64,000 nucleotides of DNA from Oxytricha trifallax. Lineage: Eukaryota > Ciliophora > Spirotrichea > Sporadotrichida > Oxytrichidae. The position numbers and the translations under genes were made by a program. Below the pieces are notes generated by a model. That model was not told the origin of the DNA. It saw only the letters and a program-made list of their open reading frames with translations, and did no database searches. The stretch is taken from positions 1 to 64,000 of the forward strand of contig ARYC01000527.1 in NCBI GenBank assembly GCA_000711775.1, in the 5' to 3' direction. Position 1 is the first letter of the stretch. Each line of letters begins with the position of its first letter. Positions 21,598 to 33,493 of the stretch are shown here, piece after piece.

Positions 21598-22403
21598 ATG
21601 AACCAGCCCTAACTCAGAGGCATCAATGTATAAGAGCTCGCCCAGAAATGCAAAAGCAAAAAAGAGCTCTACAACTTCCTCACCCAGAATTGTAGGGCAT
21701 TCCTGCCAAAGCCGGACTCAACCAATATTTACTTCTTCAAGTCCATCATCAGAGCTAAAAAAGAAGTAAGCCATAATGATAGATAGTAATCCAAATCGTA
21801 GTATATCAGAAGAGAAGACGTAAAAGTGTCGGCAGTGCCTCACATTGAGGGACTAACAGTCCAAGATTTCCTCGATCATGCGAGAGACTTCCCCAGGCTA
21901 CTCAACTTTCTCCCTGATGAGCGAGACTGGGTACATTTAGACAGACAATGGATCTGTGACTTGCTCTACACCTTAGACACCGACGGTGTCTCCAACATGA
22001 TTCACGATGCAATGCTTTAACGTAAACAAAAGCTTGAGCTTAACCGAGATCTAGTCGTTGAGATGAGACCTGAATTTGTTGACGCATTGTCTAGATGTCT
22101 CAACTTCAGCAGTAAGTTTACTCTCTATATAACTTAATTGCAGCTGAAAGAGGCAAAGCAGTAAACCTAATGAAAAATTCATCTAAGAGAAAAAGGACAA
22201 GAGATGAAATTGAAGAGGTGAAAGATTACGAAACTGCCTTGAAATTAGACAGATAGCTTTTTCTATAAGAAACAAAGAGGCTGAAACAAGAACATGATAA
22301 TTTGGAAAGCGAAGTTGTAGACTTACGCAAAATTAAGGAGTAAGTTATGCAAGACTTCGGCTCGTAAAATCTTGAAGGATAGGTGTAAAACTTCCGCCTT
22401 TGA
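21598..22403 (+). CDS. Partner protein of the IS630/Tc1-type transposon, two exons
   Basis: ATG 21598 gives MNQPQLRGINVQELAQKCK; the frame is open to a 32-nt intron (GTAAGT..TTGCAG, about 22111-22142) and on to TGA 22401-22403, roughly 257 aa. The first part has a compact, non-repetitive region (FLDHARDFPRLLNFLPDE, WVHLDRQWICDLLYTLD). After the intron a basic segment (SSKRKRTRDE) and a coiled coil (ETKRLKQEHDNLESEVVDLRK) follow. No family recognised. Divergent from the transposase gene, as the 22-kDa/kinase pair is in TBEs; probably a transposon accessory protein (inference). Confidence 0.75.
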
Positions 22404-22496
22404 GGACTATCAAGCCTTACCCTCATCCTTTCTCTGTACACTAATACTAGAAAGAGTTGAAATAGGGTGAATTGTTTTAGAAATTAAGGATTAATA

Positions 22497-25400
22497 TCAT
22501 CTGTTTCTTATCCCCTCTCTTTAGGGGTTTCTATGATCTATATTGCTTATAAAGTTTTTCCTTTCTTTTGAAGCCTTCTTCAACCAGGCTTCCATACTTT
22601 CTTCACTCTCCTCATCCTCCTTGTAAGTTTCATTAAATGACTTGTTCTACAACCAAAATCTCACAAATAGATCACAGTTTTCAATAAGCTCATTAATCTT
22701 CTCTGACTTTTCTTAAGCCTTCTTACCTCTTTTGCCAGTCAATTTCTTTCCTTCTCTGCTCTTCGATCTTTGTCTGCCTGGATCTTAAGTAACTCTTAAT
22801 ATTGACGCTTCAAGACCTTTTTTAAAATTTTTTCAACCTCACTAAGTGGCTTATCCTAAAGCACAGGGTTCTGGCTCATCTTCTCTACAATTAATTCTAG
22901 GATAGAAGGTTAATAGAACCTAATTTACTTTAAGTTTCTGGATCTTAAGCCACAGCAAAAATATTGATTTCCTCTTCAGAGCCCTTCTTTGCTTCCTCTA
23001 TATCATTAATTGCTCCTATGAAAGATTCTTCTACCGTTTCTACAATCTTATCCACAATAGCCTTTACCTCTTCAGATTCATGACCTTTGATTGGAGTCTA
23101 TTCAGATGGAACTTATTTCTCCTCTGTATGATCGTTAATGCCCATTTAAGTTGCTTCTTATTTCTCTTACAAATTAAACTATACTTCATTGAACTTTTTG
23201 TCTTAAATAAGGTCGGTTTCATGCTACTCTACATAAAGTAGTTACTCAGGACTATCTTTGGAGTTGAGACGATACAGTACTCATTACCATCTGCCCTTTG
23301 TATTAAGTCTTCCAATTCTTCCAATAATTTGCTCTTCAGACCTTTTGGAAAAGACATCTGCGATGATGAGATACGAACCTCCATTCTAATTGATTTCATC
23401 ATTAGTCTAAATGTCAGTACCTCTTCCATGTATTTCATTAAGTAAGTATATTCCATATTCCTTTTTAGCATTCTTCATTAAATATCTGCCTTCAATCATA
23501 GATTCGATATTGGCAGCTTGCCCTCTGCTTAAACTTGTAAAGTCATAGCCCGATCTCTAAAGGCCAATCTCGATTGCATTGTAATTTGCTGAAGCCACTA
23601 TTAGAACTGGCGATTGGCTTAGCTACTCTATTATAATGTCTTTGATTCTAGCTATGTAATCACAAGCAAATCGGGGAATAGTGTTTTTTATCTCCTTAGC
23701 TTATCAAGGGTGGGAAATATTACAGGTGAAGATTGAAATGCAAGCTTTAAACAGTTCTCTTCAGATTAAGAGAGATTGCTTCCAGAAAATCCTATCACTT
23801 TATGAGCCTGCTGAAAGTACTTTAGAGAGTTGATTATAGAATCAACAGAGCCATCAAACATTATCCAGTCGTACTCGTCGACTAATACATAGCTTTGCTG
23901 CCATACATTCGCAGCCTTGTTGTTCTTCTGCATCTTATTTAATTATGGCTAAATGTAGAAATAGATACCAGTATCTTTGGCAAAGAAGTTCAGATTGCAA
24001 TTAAGCGACATAGCTTTAATGACTCTCTAATATCGTTTAAAGTCTCTTTAAACGAGATGCTCATTCTTGCTGAGTATAAAGACTGACCTTTAGGTTTTAA
24101 GAGCAATAAGGATTTCTAATGCAATGCATATCAGGGTCTTCCCATTTCCAATACGAAAATGGATGAAATGGTTACTACTCAGCTTGTCACAGATATAGTT
24201 TAAGCATAAGACCTGCGAGCAGTAAAATTTGAATCCTAAATTTTACTCTAAAGTTTCTAATTCCTCATTCACTCTTAAGAGTACATCTGCAGACTTGCAA
24301 TTAAATATTGCTGCAACTTGGTTAGACTAATTCTCATTCTTAAATAGCTATAGAAGACCATGAACTGCCTTTTCAGAAAAGGCTTCCATAGTTCTTGGCA
24401 ATTGCATTATTCTGTCAAGGTCAGAAAAATCAAAGTTGAGACAATTGTCAATAGTGTGGATGTTTAACTACACATTTTTCTCAACTTGCGCATTCACAAT
24501 TAGCTATTACACTTTCCTGATTTGTTCAACTTTTCCTACCCACTATTAATCTCTGTTTTGCAGTCTTTAAGCAAGGCCTTTCATAAAGTGTACCATTGAG
24601 GCTTTGTCGATAACTTCTTGCTTTTATAAGAAAGTTGCCCTTGTCTATGAAATGTAGTCTTTTAAGGACTCTAAATTGGGGGCTGAGCATAAGGCACATA
24701 TTCTTACAAAGTATTCTGTATACTCCCCAGGAATGTCTCTTATAAGATTCAAGCCAAAGTCTTGCTTAAGCATGATAATAAAAGGCACATTCATTATAAA
24801 GAAGGAGTTCGGTATTAATTTGATGACCTAAGTGTCAATTTAAAAGTAGTGCCATGTTTAAGCCAAAAGATGAATGATTCCTGGATTGGACTCGTTTAAC
24901 TTCTAGACAATAGCGAACTGCTTACTTAGACATGTCGCCTCAGTAATAAAGACCAAGTTGGCTAAGCCTATGGCTTGCCTAGCATTGGGTGACCTTATAA
25001 GTAAGAGGATTGCTTCTTATATTAAGTTCTCTTCTGGCTGATATTTTTCCCCTGTATAGTAACTAAGGGCAGCCAAAAATATACGAGCTTTGGAGTCTTA
25101 CTCTAGTTTTTGGTTGCTTGAGATCAACTCCGTAATTAAATAGAATAGACCTTGGTTCACTTAAGGTTCATTTGTCATCTCAAAGTGCTAAAGGAATGAA
25201 AGTAGAGATTAGGTATTTCGGGCAATTATTTCTTGAAGGATTTGCTCCTTTTGTTTATAATTTGATTATTTGAAACTTTCAAAGTGCTTGACCAACATCT
25301 CATGGCCTATGATTGATCCATAGTTAATAGCTAGCTGAGGAAAGGGTCTTGGAGCTTGCATTGATTCACTAGCTAAGCTCACAGTTGTCTAGAACTCACT

Positions 25401-25881
25401 CGTCTTCATTTCTTCGGATGAAAGAAAGTTGTTAAGATTCTCAGAGACCAGTGTCTAGGTATCACTGCTGTTCTTGCTTTCTTGCTTTTGTTATTGTTTA
25501 TAAATTTTCTCACCACGTTCTTAAAATCCCATGTCTTTTAATAGCCTTTGAAATCCTCCTGCTACAACAGGAGACTCAAATCATAATTATTCTAGTGTAG
25601 AAATTCCTTTGCTCTATTGATTTTGGCGCTATCTTGGGCTCCCTTGTACTCAGCTTTAATGCCCCTCAATTTGCCGCCCTCATCAAAATTATCATTGGCT
25701 TCATGATTTTCAAAAATCCGATCACCCTGCTCGAGAAGTTGAGCTAACTATTCATTTGAATTTTCATAATTTAACTCTAATATATGTGGTTAGTAAAAGA
25801 AAAAAAACTACCAGGGCTTGGTTCTTTAATCTATGGGAAAAAAGACTCAGCTATCTGATCCCGCTCTTGGTCTGGATTCAT
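22497..25881 (-). pseudogene. SecA-like superfamily 2 helicase/ATPase, several frame breaks
   Basis: ATG 25881-25879 (MNPDQERDQIAES), a 35-nt GTAG..TTAG intron at complement(25777..25811), a long helical N-terminal region, then the motor: HFRIGNGKTLICIALEIL (Walker A), YVLVDEYDWIMFDGS (DExx box), KVIGFSGSN (motif III). In the second RecA-like half come YLLNEIHGRGTDI, NGGSYLIIADVF and EEQIIGRIGRLNTKG. The GRGTDI plus Q..GR.GR pair is the SecA pattern. An acidic, then Lys-rich C-terminus ends at TGA 22499-22497. About five one-base frame changes are needed. Large SecA-like proteins are known in protists; their role is not established. No sign of a secretion partner. Convergent with the gene ending at 22403. 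Confidence 0.75.
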
Positions 25882-26734
25882 GGTATTTTTAAGTTTTTAT
25901 TATAGTATTATATACTGGATTATTATAATTAATAGTTGGATTATTAAAAAATACCACTGGATTCTTCAAATTTACTATAAGAAAAACCTCTCTCCTTCAC
26001 TTATCCAATGGATTTAAAGATCAATAGGCTACAAACCAGTTCAAATGCATTGCTTATGATAATACCAACATATAAAGGTGAAAAAATAGGCTTGCAAGAA
26101 ATGGCTGACCCGCCATGGGTCTTTTGAGTGCTTTTCGTGTCTGGCCTCATTGAAAATTGGCTTTTGGGAAATCGAAAAATCCGAAGGCCTAATGGCGAAT
26201 TCAACCCTATACTGTTAATAACGTACATATAACCAGTAGAAATGTGCAGTGAAAGTAGAATGGAAAGCAAAGGCACTCGTTTTCGAAAATCGAGGTCATG
26301 GTTGAAGGGGGTCCAGACTGGATTTGGATTCTAGACTCCAGACTGGATTATAGACCCAATAAGAGGAGGAGTCTATACTACATGTTGAAATATTGGAAAA
26401 ATTAGATAGAGAAGCTACTGGATTTTATGAACAATTAAACTCAAAATAGAATAAGGAACACTCTCAACAATATATTAGCACAAGACCTTAATAAATGCAA
26501 TTAGCAGCACTTCATAAGACCTTCTTTCTGAGACTCTTGAATCAGCCTTCTCTTTAAAAGTTAAATTATGAAATTTGTAATTCCCTTATTTATCAATATT
26601 AATTAATTTTTTTATCAATTTCACATTTCTTTACGAACATAAGTTTTGGGGTTTAGTTATTTAGACAATATAAATTAATTTTTCTTAGTATAATAATAAT
26701 TTTAAATTCATAAGAGTATTTAATATTATTCTAT
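25882..26734. other. Region of unclear content
   Basis: Contains relatively GC-rich DNA at 26000-26390 with short open stretches on both strands, but none continues or matches a family I know. The phrase CCAGACTGGATT is repeated at 26308-26319 and 26338-26349. The rest is AT-rich. Confidence 0.35.
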
Positions 26735-27303
26735 TATGCTCTCAGCATTTAATCATAAATATAATTGAAATTGTTGTGTAAAATGGCTGAGTGAAACCAA
26801 TCATTCACTTGATACGATTCAAACCTTTGTAAGCGATACCATTTCGTATGTCACAGACTATGAAGAGATCTTCAACTGAGGGAACTGGTGGTGAAACATT
26901 ATAGCTCGTTAGTCGAGAGAGAAGTGAGCCCAATACTTCAAAGTTTTTTCATTAATAAGATAGTCAAAATGCTTCTATAAGAACTTTGACTTCCTCTTAG
27001 GTTAAAATACCAGCTATTATTGCTTTAATTACACAGCTTTTAATCAGGGAGAACGACAGTTGATGGACTTCGCTTAAGGAGCAGAGCAATAGACTTATAG
27101 TTCAGTACTGGTTTGACTTAGTCACAATATATTTATATCACATCCATATCGCAGTTTAAACACTAAATCTATATACTCTTCATCATAAATAGACCCAAAA
27201 GCTTTCTATTTCTGTCTCCTATTTAATTAATAACCCCAACCCTTAACAAATACAACAAATAAAAACACTTATTAACCTTACTAAGGGATTTTAAGGTTTT
27301 TAT
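26735..27303. mobile_element. TBE fragment (transposase N-terminus and one end)
   Basis: Minus-strand match to the first ~180 codons of the TBE transposase (for example the complement reads SIYDEEYIDLVFKLRYGCD). The inverted end is mutated to ..AAGGGATTTTAAGGTTTTTATT at 27284-27305. The rest of the element is absent, and no target duplication can be assigned. Confidence 0.8.
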
Positions 27304-29500
27304 TGGAAAATAAGAAAAAAAATAATCTTTCTTGAAACATCATTTATATACATTATTGAACATTATAACATGCTCTTTGAATCTACTAGTATGCTTAAGA
27401 GCTTTTAAAAGCTTGTTTCTGTGAATCTTTTTATGAGGTGGTTTTCATTTCCATTGGCTTGTAATTAAGATTCAAAGGCACAGACAAATCAAAAGTATTT
27501 GTGCAATCGACTGAAGAATTTTATTAGGAATCAATCATATCTCTAAACTAATCTAAGTTAGAATCACTTTGATTAATCTTTGAGTCAACTTAGGTTTTTT
27601 TTATGGTTAGTTGAAATTTTTATAGAGTCATTCCTTGGCTCTGCCTTGATTTTTAAATTTCGGATGAGGCTTCTTACCTCCATTTAAAGGCAAAGCTCCA
27701 TGTTTATTTAGCCACAAAAGAAATCTTCCATCGCAATTAGAATCCTTGTGGCCACACACCATTAAAGAATATATAAAGATTTATAAACCTTGCAGAAAAG
27801 CACTATGTTCTCAGTTAAATGAAAAATTAAGTTTATGGTAAATATAAGTCGAACTCTGAGGGTTTTTTTTAAAGATCTCTGTGACTTTTGTTAAGTTCTC
27901 TTAGCAAAGTGTTCTAAATCTATGCAATAGTGAAAAATTTTGAGTCTATAGTTAACCTTATGTTATCCTACAGCTATGGCATTGAAATTGTGACCTCAAA
28001 ATTATAAAAATAATAAAATGTATCTTCTCTCCATTTAAAGCAAGGTATACTACTGAAGATAATTTTAAAAAAATAATAATAAAATATTTGACTTTGGCTT
28101 TTCTTTTTGGCTCCTGATCTTTCTTTATGACTTTTGAATAAAAAAATTAAAATAAACTAATAATATTTCAAGTCAATCTTAATCTTCTATGAAGCATTAT
28201 CCTCCAATTTCTTTCTACTTAATAAACATATATTAAAAATTTGTAATATAAAATCTCACTTTATTAGCTTCGAGTTTATTGTTCTAACTTGGATTAAGGA
28301 CTGAAGAAGAAGGTTTGTAAAAACTCTAGTGACTTTAACTCACTTCGAAATTATCTTCTTATTCTGAAATCTTTTCGCTCTCAGTTTCATAATCTTGGAT
28401 AGGATTAAGTACTCCATATAGTAATAACTGTTTTCGCTGAACCTCTAAACCTCTTAAACAGAGTTTAAATTCTTTCGAAAAGATACATCTTTCCTATTTA
28501 ATTCATACTTTGACAGAGCAGATTGGGGGGTTCCCTGTTTCAAAGCATGCTTCTTATGTTTAGAATTCTAGTTTTTCAGAGTTTATTTTACAAACAAATC
28601 ACAGAGTACATTTGAGTTCCTTGGGGTATTTGAAGTGTATCTTGATTTTAACGATAAATAAAATAATCTTTAATTCCTAATGGAATTATGATAATAATCC
28701 TTTCTTTTATGTTAAGATAGGACTGTGAAATCTTTTATTCGTAAATGTGGATGAAAATTTTGAGTCTTTACTTAGTGATGTTCTAGAGAGATTTCCAATC
28801 ATCTTTTAGTTCTTTATCTTTTTGATCAGGGTCTGTAAGACACTCTCAGAATTAATCTAATTCTTCGAAAAGTCTTCCTTGAAATTGGTTTGTTAATTGA
28901 AGGTAGTGGAGTTTGAAATCACTTTCTAACCATAATTTAAATGTAATGAAGTTTTATCTTGTTGTGAACTTTGTTGATCCTAGCTTTACATTATACTTTA
29001 CTGAGAGAATTAAGTTGAAAATCTACTATAAATAGCTGAAATGTATCTCTTAAAACCTTCTCTCTTGTAGAAATATAATTCAAATTTATTAAAAACTATA
29101 GTCTGAAGGTTTTGCGTTGTCTGCAGCAAGAATGAAATAGAATCCATTTTGCATAATTGCTTTAATGAGTGTATCACATTACAATCTCAAATTGATTTAA
29201 AGTCTGAAGTGATTGTCCTACACATGCAAAAATTATAATGTCAATAATACTTACTTTTTCGTTGAGAGGTGCTTTAGACCCAGAACTTTGTTACAAAAAG
29301 TTTTCTGAGTATCAAAAATATAGTTCAATCTCTTGTATCAATATCTTTTTTACCAGACTACTCCAGCTATACTCTTACAGACTTGCCTCAATTGTTAATA
29401 AGTATTTTTAAAGTACTAGTTCAATGTTCCAATCAACACAAACCTTATTCTTATGCAGAAAAGATTTCAGGAGGAGTTAAAGCTTTTGTAGATTTTAAAA
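27304..29500 (-). CDS. Unknown Ser/Gln-rich protein, multi-exon
   Basis: Several open blocks on the minus strand, joined by short GT..AG introns (for example GTAAGT..GTGTAG near 29250-29215). They include IMQNGFYFILAADNAKPSD, a Ser/Gln/Asn-rich region (RFSTQFSQQSIMQSQDQQSS) and a Lys/Ser-rich region (KHKKHALKQGTPQSALS). Further on are GVLNPIQDYETESEKISEQ and, near the 3' end, MVCGHKDSNCDGRFLLWLN. Exon joins are not fully resolved. The last block runs straight into the TBE fragment, so the true 3' end may be lost or elsewhere. No family recognised; looks disordered and possibly regulatory. Confidence 0.5.
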
Positions 29501-29637
29501 TGAAAGAATTCTTTCTTTACTTAGATTAAATATATAATTTATAATTATAATGTAGTAAATATTAATATTTGATTTAATCATTCACACCTATCTATATTAA
29601 GTGATATATAATTTTTAAAACAAATTAAATAAATTAT

Positions 29638-30060
29638 TCATTTACAAGGCAATATTCCCATATGTTCAATTATATTATGAATATATGTACGCAAATGTTA
29701 ATAATCCAAAAAATCATCAGGAAGTTCAAGCCAAATATCTTAGATCTGTTGTTCAATGTCTCCTACATTGTCTTTGTCAATCTCTCCAAATATGAATTTC
29801 ATTTCCATTTCTAAAATTAAATTATTAATTTCTGAATGCCTTCTTATTTAAGAGCATTGTTTATCTATAATCTTTTGTAATTCCTTTCTCTCTTCTTCAA
29901 TTTCAGAGGGTGAAAAGTTTGAAAATTAATTATCCATGCCGAGCATTGTATGAGTATCCTTTAAAGAAACCATCAATTTTTCCAATTTGAATTTACTAAT
30001 GCTGTTTTTTTCACTCAGTTATTTTAATTATTTGCTGACTAATTAAATTTTTCTTTCCAT
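29638..30060 (-). CDS. Unknown 140-aa coiled-coil protein
   Basis: Single uninterrupted frame, ATG 30060-30058 to TGA 29640-29638, 140 aa, with seven TAA/TAG Gln codons and no TGA. N-terminal MERKIQLVSKQLKQLSEKN, then charged helices (SEIEEERKELQKIIDKQ) and an acidic C-terminal part (GEIDKDNVGDIEQQIQDIW). Predicted coiled coil, no membrane segment, no known family. Intact, unlike many neighbours. Confidence 0.7.
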
Positions 30061-31416
30061 TCTAGTTAATTGAAATTATTATTATTATTATATTTTAAGT
30101 AAAACTTATATATAAATTAAAATGATTTGCTTAACTCAAATATTCAAAATGCTGTTAGTTTTATCATGGATTCCTACAATTTAAAAAGTAATAAATTTTA
30201 TAATTATTAAGAATATAATTTAAGACCACTCAAATTCATAATAATTAAAATGTAAATTGCATTTTCTTAATCTTTATTTTTAATATTAGTATAAAATAAT
30301 TTAAATGAAAGTTCTATAATACAATAAATAACAATATTTTTATTTGATGTCGATATTTCATATAATAATTATCTTAGGTCAATTTAATTTCTACATTTGC
30401 TTGGGAATGATCCTTTTCTTAGATAATTACTTCTACTACCATTAAAACTCAAAATTAATATTCAGTTGCTTTTAACTATCCCATCATATTTGGTTTTATT
30501 CAACTTATTTATATTTTAATATCCCCTAGTATATATTTTAATTATTAAAAATATTACCAAGATGTAAAGCCAGATGCCTAGGTTTCAGTAGTGTATCGTT
30601 AATGGCATTCCAAAATTATATATAACCTCATAAGTATTATTTAAGGGAAAATAGGAGTAATAGAAAAATAATCAATGAAGAAATCTAAACAAGAGTTGAT
30701 ATCGTTCTAAAATACAAACAATTTTCAAAGTGATTAATATATAATAAGAAACATTTTTAATTATTTAAATTTAACAAAAACTTTAAAATCCTTTAAATTA
30801 AATGATTTGATTTGGTCCATAACACAGTCTCTATTACTGATTCAAAAAATTTAAGATTATTTTCAATTTTTATCTTAAGTTGCGTTTACATCCATAATTT
30901 TGTTAGAAAAATCCTTTTATTCTTAAAGCTTTCTCTAAGTTAATTCTTTTAAGCTAAAAACTTTAAATCTTCAATCATAACTAAAATCGCAATAACAAAG
31001 TCTCTCTCTAAAATAAATCATAAAATTCTCAATATGAAGTCAAAATAAGATAGTAAGATTACAATATTAATACTATGTTCAAATTGTAAAATTAATGAGT
31101 TTAAATCATTAAGGAAGAGTTCGTTTGTTGCTTTTAAATCTCTATGTTAGATCTATTTTAAATAAAATAACTTAAAAACCTATTAGATTGGAATAATTGC
31201 AATTTTGCTAAGATTTTTATTCTATAATTTAGTTTTTGTGCATTTTGTGTTCCACCTTTTAAGAGTCAAATATAATAATCTCATATATTGAAGAACCTTT
31301 AAACTACCTAGCTTAAAAATTAAACGAAAGGTCTGAGAGATTTCTTGTTGAGGAGCTAGAATCAGAGTAGCTGCAAGAGTATGATATAAATAAGACTGCC
31401 TTCAAGCTCTAACTTC
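30061..31416. other. AT-rich DNA, no gene seen
   Basis: No convincing frame on either strand. At 31361-31404 the sequence AATCAGAGTAGCTGCAAGAG resembles a piece of TBE transposase DNA but is too short to call. Confidence 0.4.
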
Positions 31417-33365
31417 ATGGAATACTTAGTTGGAAATGATCTTGAAGACAGCGATCTTATTTCACTCCAGTAAATAATCCCTCAATTCAGTTAAGACAAT
31501 TATATGATGAACTAATCGCAGTGCTTTTTCGGATCGACTAGTCATGATGTAAATTATTATGGTTTAAGAGAACTGCACACAATTAAATACGTACACCACC
31601 GATTAAGCTTCAATAACATAATCCTCAACGATTACCCAATCAATGCATATGATTAAGTAATTTTTTTTGAATATAAGAGCACTCTCATCTAAAAATTAGA
31701 ATGAGTATGATAGGTCTTCAATGTTCTATCCGACTTCAGGAGTCATCAAAGCTTGTGATCGAATAATCGATTTATAAGCCTTAGTCTCAATGATTGTATA
31801 TCTGCTCATGACTAAAGACTACGACTCTGTATGAGTTACCTAGTTGAAGAAGGTAGAAAATGTAGCAGCATACTTTAATAAGACTACATCTTACGCAATT
31901 ATCAAAGATCAAATCAAGCAATTCTATCTCTAACCTTAGACCAGATACTGGTACTGTTTAGGAGAGTTCGAGGGAAAGTTTGATAAGCTTTACTGTCAAC
32001 TAGAATCAAAACCCCAAAACCCCTTAATGAGTTTTATATATGTTTTGATTGAAGAGGGTAATGTTGGGGATTAGGATTTATTTTTGTTTCGAAGCATCAT
32101 TTTTACTCTAGTTATGAAATAATTAAAGTATTTTATAAACATGTTTTAATAGTCAACTTCTATGTTCTCATATCTTCATGCATATTAAAGCATTTTTTTA
32201 ATGAAATGATATTTTGACTTACATTTCTTTCTACTTTACATTTTTTCCAAAAGTTATCACTTTTACTTATCATTTTTATGAAATTAGATGAGTACATCAT
32301 TATATTTATTTAGGATTTATGCACAAATGATTTCAAAACTTTATCATAAATCATTTTCAAACCAATTTATTACTTTAGTTTCTTATTGCTGGCGTTATTT
32401 GTTAACATAATTTTGTTTAATACAAAATATTTTGGTAACTTAAGTAGTTCTAAAATAAAAAATCTGCATAAAATCATTTTAGGTGTTTGGAAGAATTAAT
32501 TTTGTCAGGATTTAGATTGAGAATTTTTATGAATGTATATCAATCTTAAAATTTTGTATTTCTAATGCCACTAAAATTCTAAGACACCTATTAAATATGG
32601 CCAAATTATAGGAGGTCAAACTGGTAAAGATACGTGGAAAAAGTTTGCAAAAGGTGTCACAAGTTTCAGAGATTGATATCTAATTTAACCTATTAAATTC
32701 CATTAAATTAGTACTAAGTTAGTTTAAATTTTATTAGTACCAGTACTAAATCAGTTTAATTTTAATTGGTACTATTTTAATAGTACAAAAACTTAATTAG
32801 TACCTAGTTAAACTAATGAGGTTTTAATGAAAAAGCTCCAAAATAGTTCAAAACTTATTTGGTACCAGTACTAATATTATTTTTTCTTAATTTGTACCAA
32901 AACATTAAAAAAATGGAGTCCCTAGGAAATATTATATGATATTTCCATAAAATTTAGCTATTTTAATAACATAGGCAAAGCAAACAATAAAGGACTTATC
33001 ATTTAAATTTAACTAGTGGAATAATTTCTACATACCATCTAGGTAGTTGTAATGATGATAATAAAAGAATAAAAATGCCAACTATGAAAATAAAAAATTA
33101 CACTGAATCTAATTACAAATATGAAATAAATCAAAAAGAAACCCTAATCCCAATTATTACCCTCATCAATCAAAACACATATAAAACTCATTTAGGGGTT
33201 TTGGTTTTGAATGTCCTAACCATTAATCATTATATTTATAGACCACCCTATGAAGAGAAAGCTTGAGGAGTAATTAATGATAATAACTCAAGAGAGTTCA
33301 CAGCAGTCAGACCAAAAGTGTACGAAGAAAGATTTATTAAGACCATGAAGAAGAAATTCCAATGA
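31417..33365 (+). pseudogene. Unknown gene interrupted by a TBE derivative
   Basis: ATG 31417 gives MEYLVGNDLEDSDLISLQQ, then YYGLRELHTIKYVHHRLSF, FYPTSGVIKACDRIIDLQA and TRYWYCLGEFEGKFDKLYC. A 1.2-kb TBE derivative interrupts at 32007-33209. After it the frame resumes as HYIYRPPYEEKA and ends in RFIKTMKKKFQ and TGA 33363-33365. A frame change lies in the T8 run near 31663, and two in-frame TGA codons occur (31827-31829 and 33267-33269), each where Trp would fit. The best join across the insert uses CTA at 32000-32002 and 33216-33218 rather than the AAT duplication. No family recognised. Pseudogene or error-laden copy. Confidence 0.55.
32007..33209. mobile_element. Internally deleted TBE derivative (1203 bp)
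   Basis: Starts CAAAACCCCAAAACCCC and ends GGGGTTTTGGTTTTG. Flanked by AAT at 32004-32006 and 33210-33212. The terminal repeat family (TTAATGAG..ATATATGTTTTGATT) differs from that of the full TBEs here. Inside, only the intergenic region between the 22-kDa and kinase genes is recognisable (GTACCAGTACTAA-type repeats at 32705-32910); all three genes are gone. A non-autonomous element. Confidence 0.88.
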
Positions 33366-33493
33366 CGATTATTATTTAACTTAGAATTTTAGTTTAATTC
33401 AATATCTAATTACTGATCATTTTAATTACATCTTAGATCCTTTTTTTTATAATTTTTAATAACTAAAAATATAATAATTATAGCATTGATATA

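Larger units (their letters stand above)
19780..22450. mobile_element. Non-TBE IS630/Tc1-type transposon with two divergent genes
   Basis: A DDE transposase gene (leftward) and a second protein gene (rightward) share a ~190-bp intergenic region (21408-21597). Neither resembles TBE genes. I could not find clear inverted ends, so the limits are approximate. The GC content is higher than in the flanks, which hints at recent arrival or at selection on the genes (inference). Confidence 0.55.

Noticed and set aside
26104..26128. A second DPPW motif (complement of nothing; plus strand ..MADPPWVF then TGA) suggesting another MT-A70 gene
   Set aside because: Nothing of the MT-A70 fold follows (no FLWVT block, no C-terminal motif) and a TGA comes at once. 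Most likely chance.
31361..31404. Short match to the TBE transposase tail before the gene at 31417
   Set aside because: Only about 20 bp are clear, with no TBE sequence around it; not enough to call a transposon fragment.
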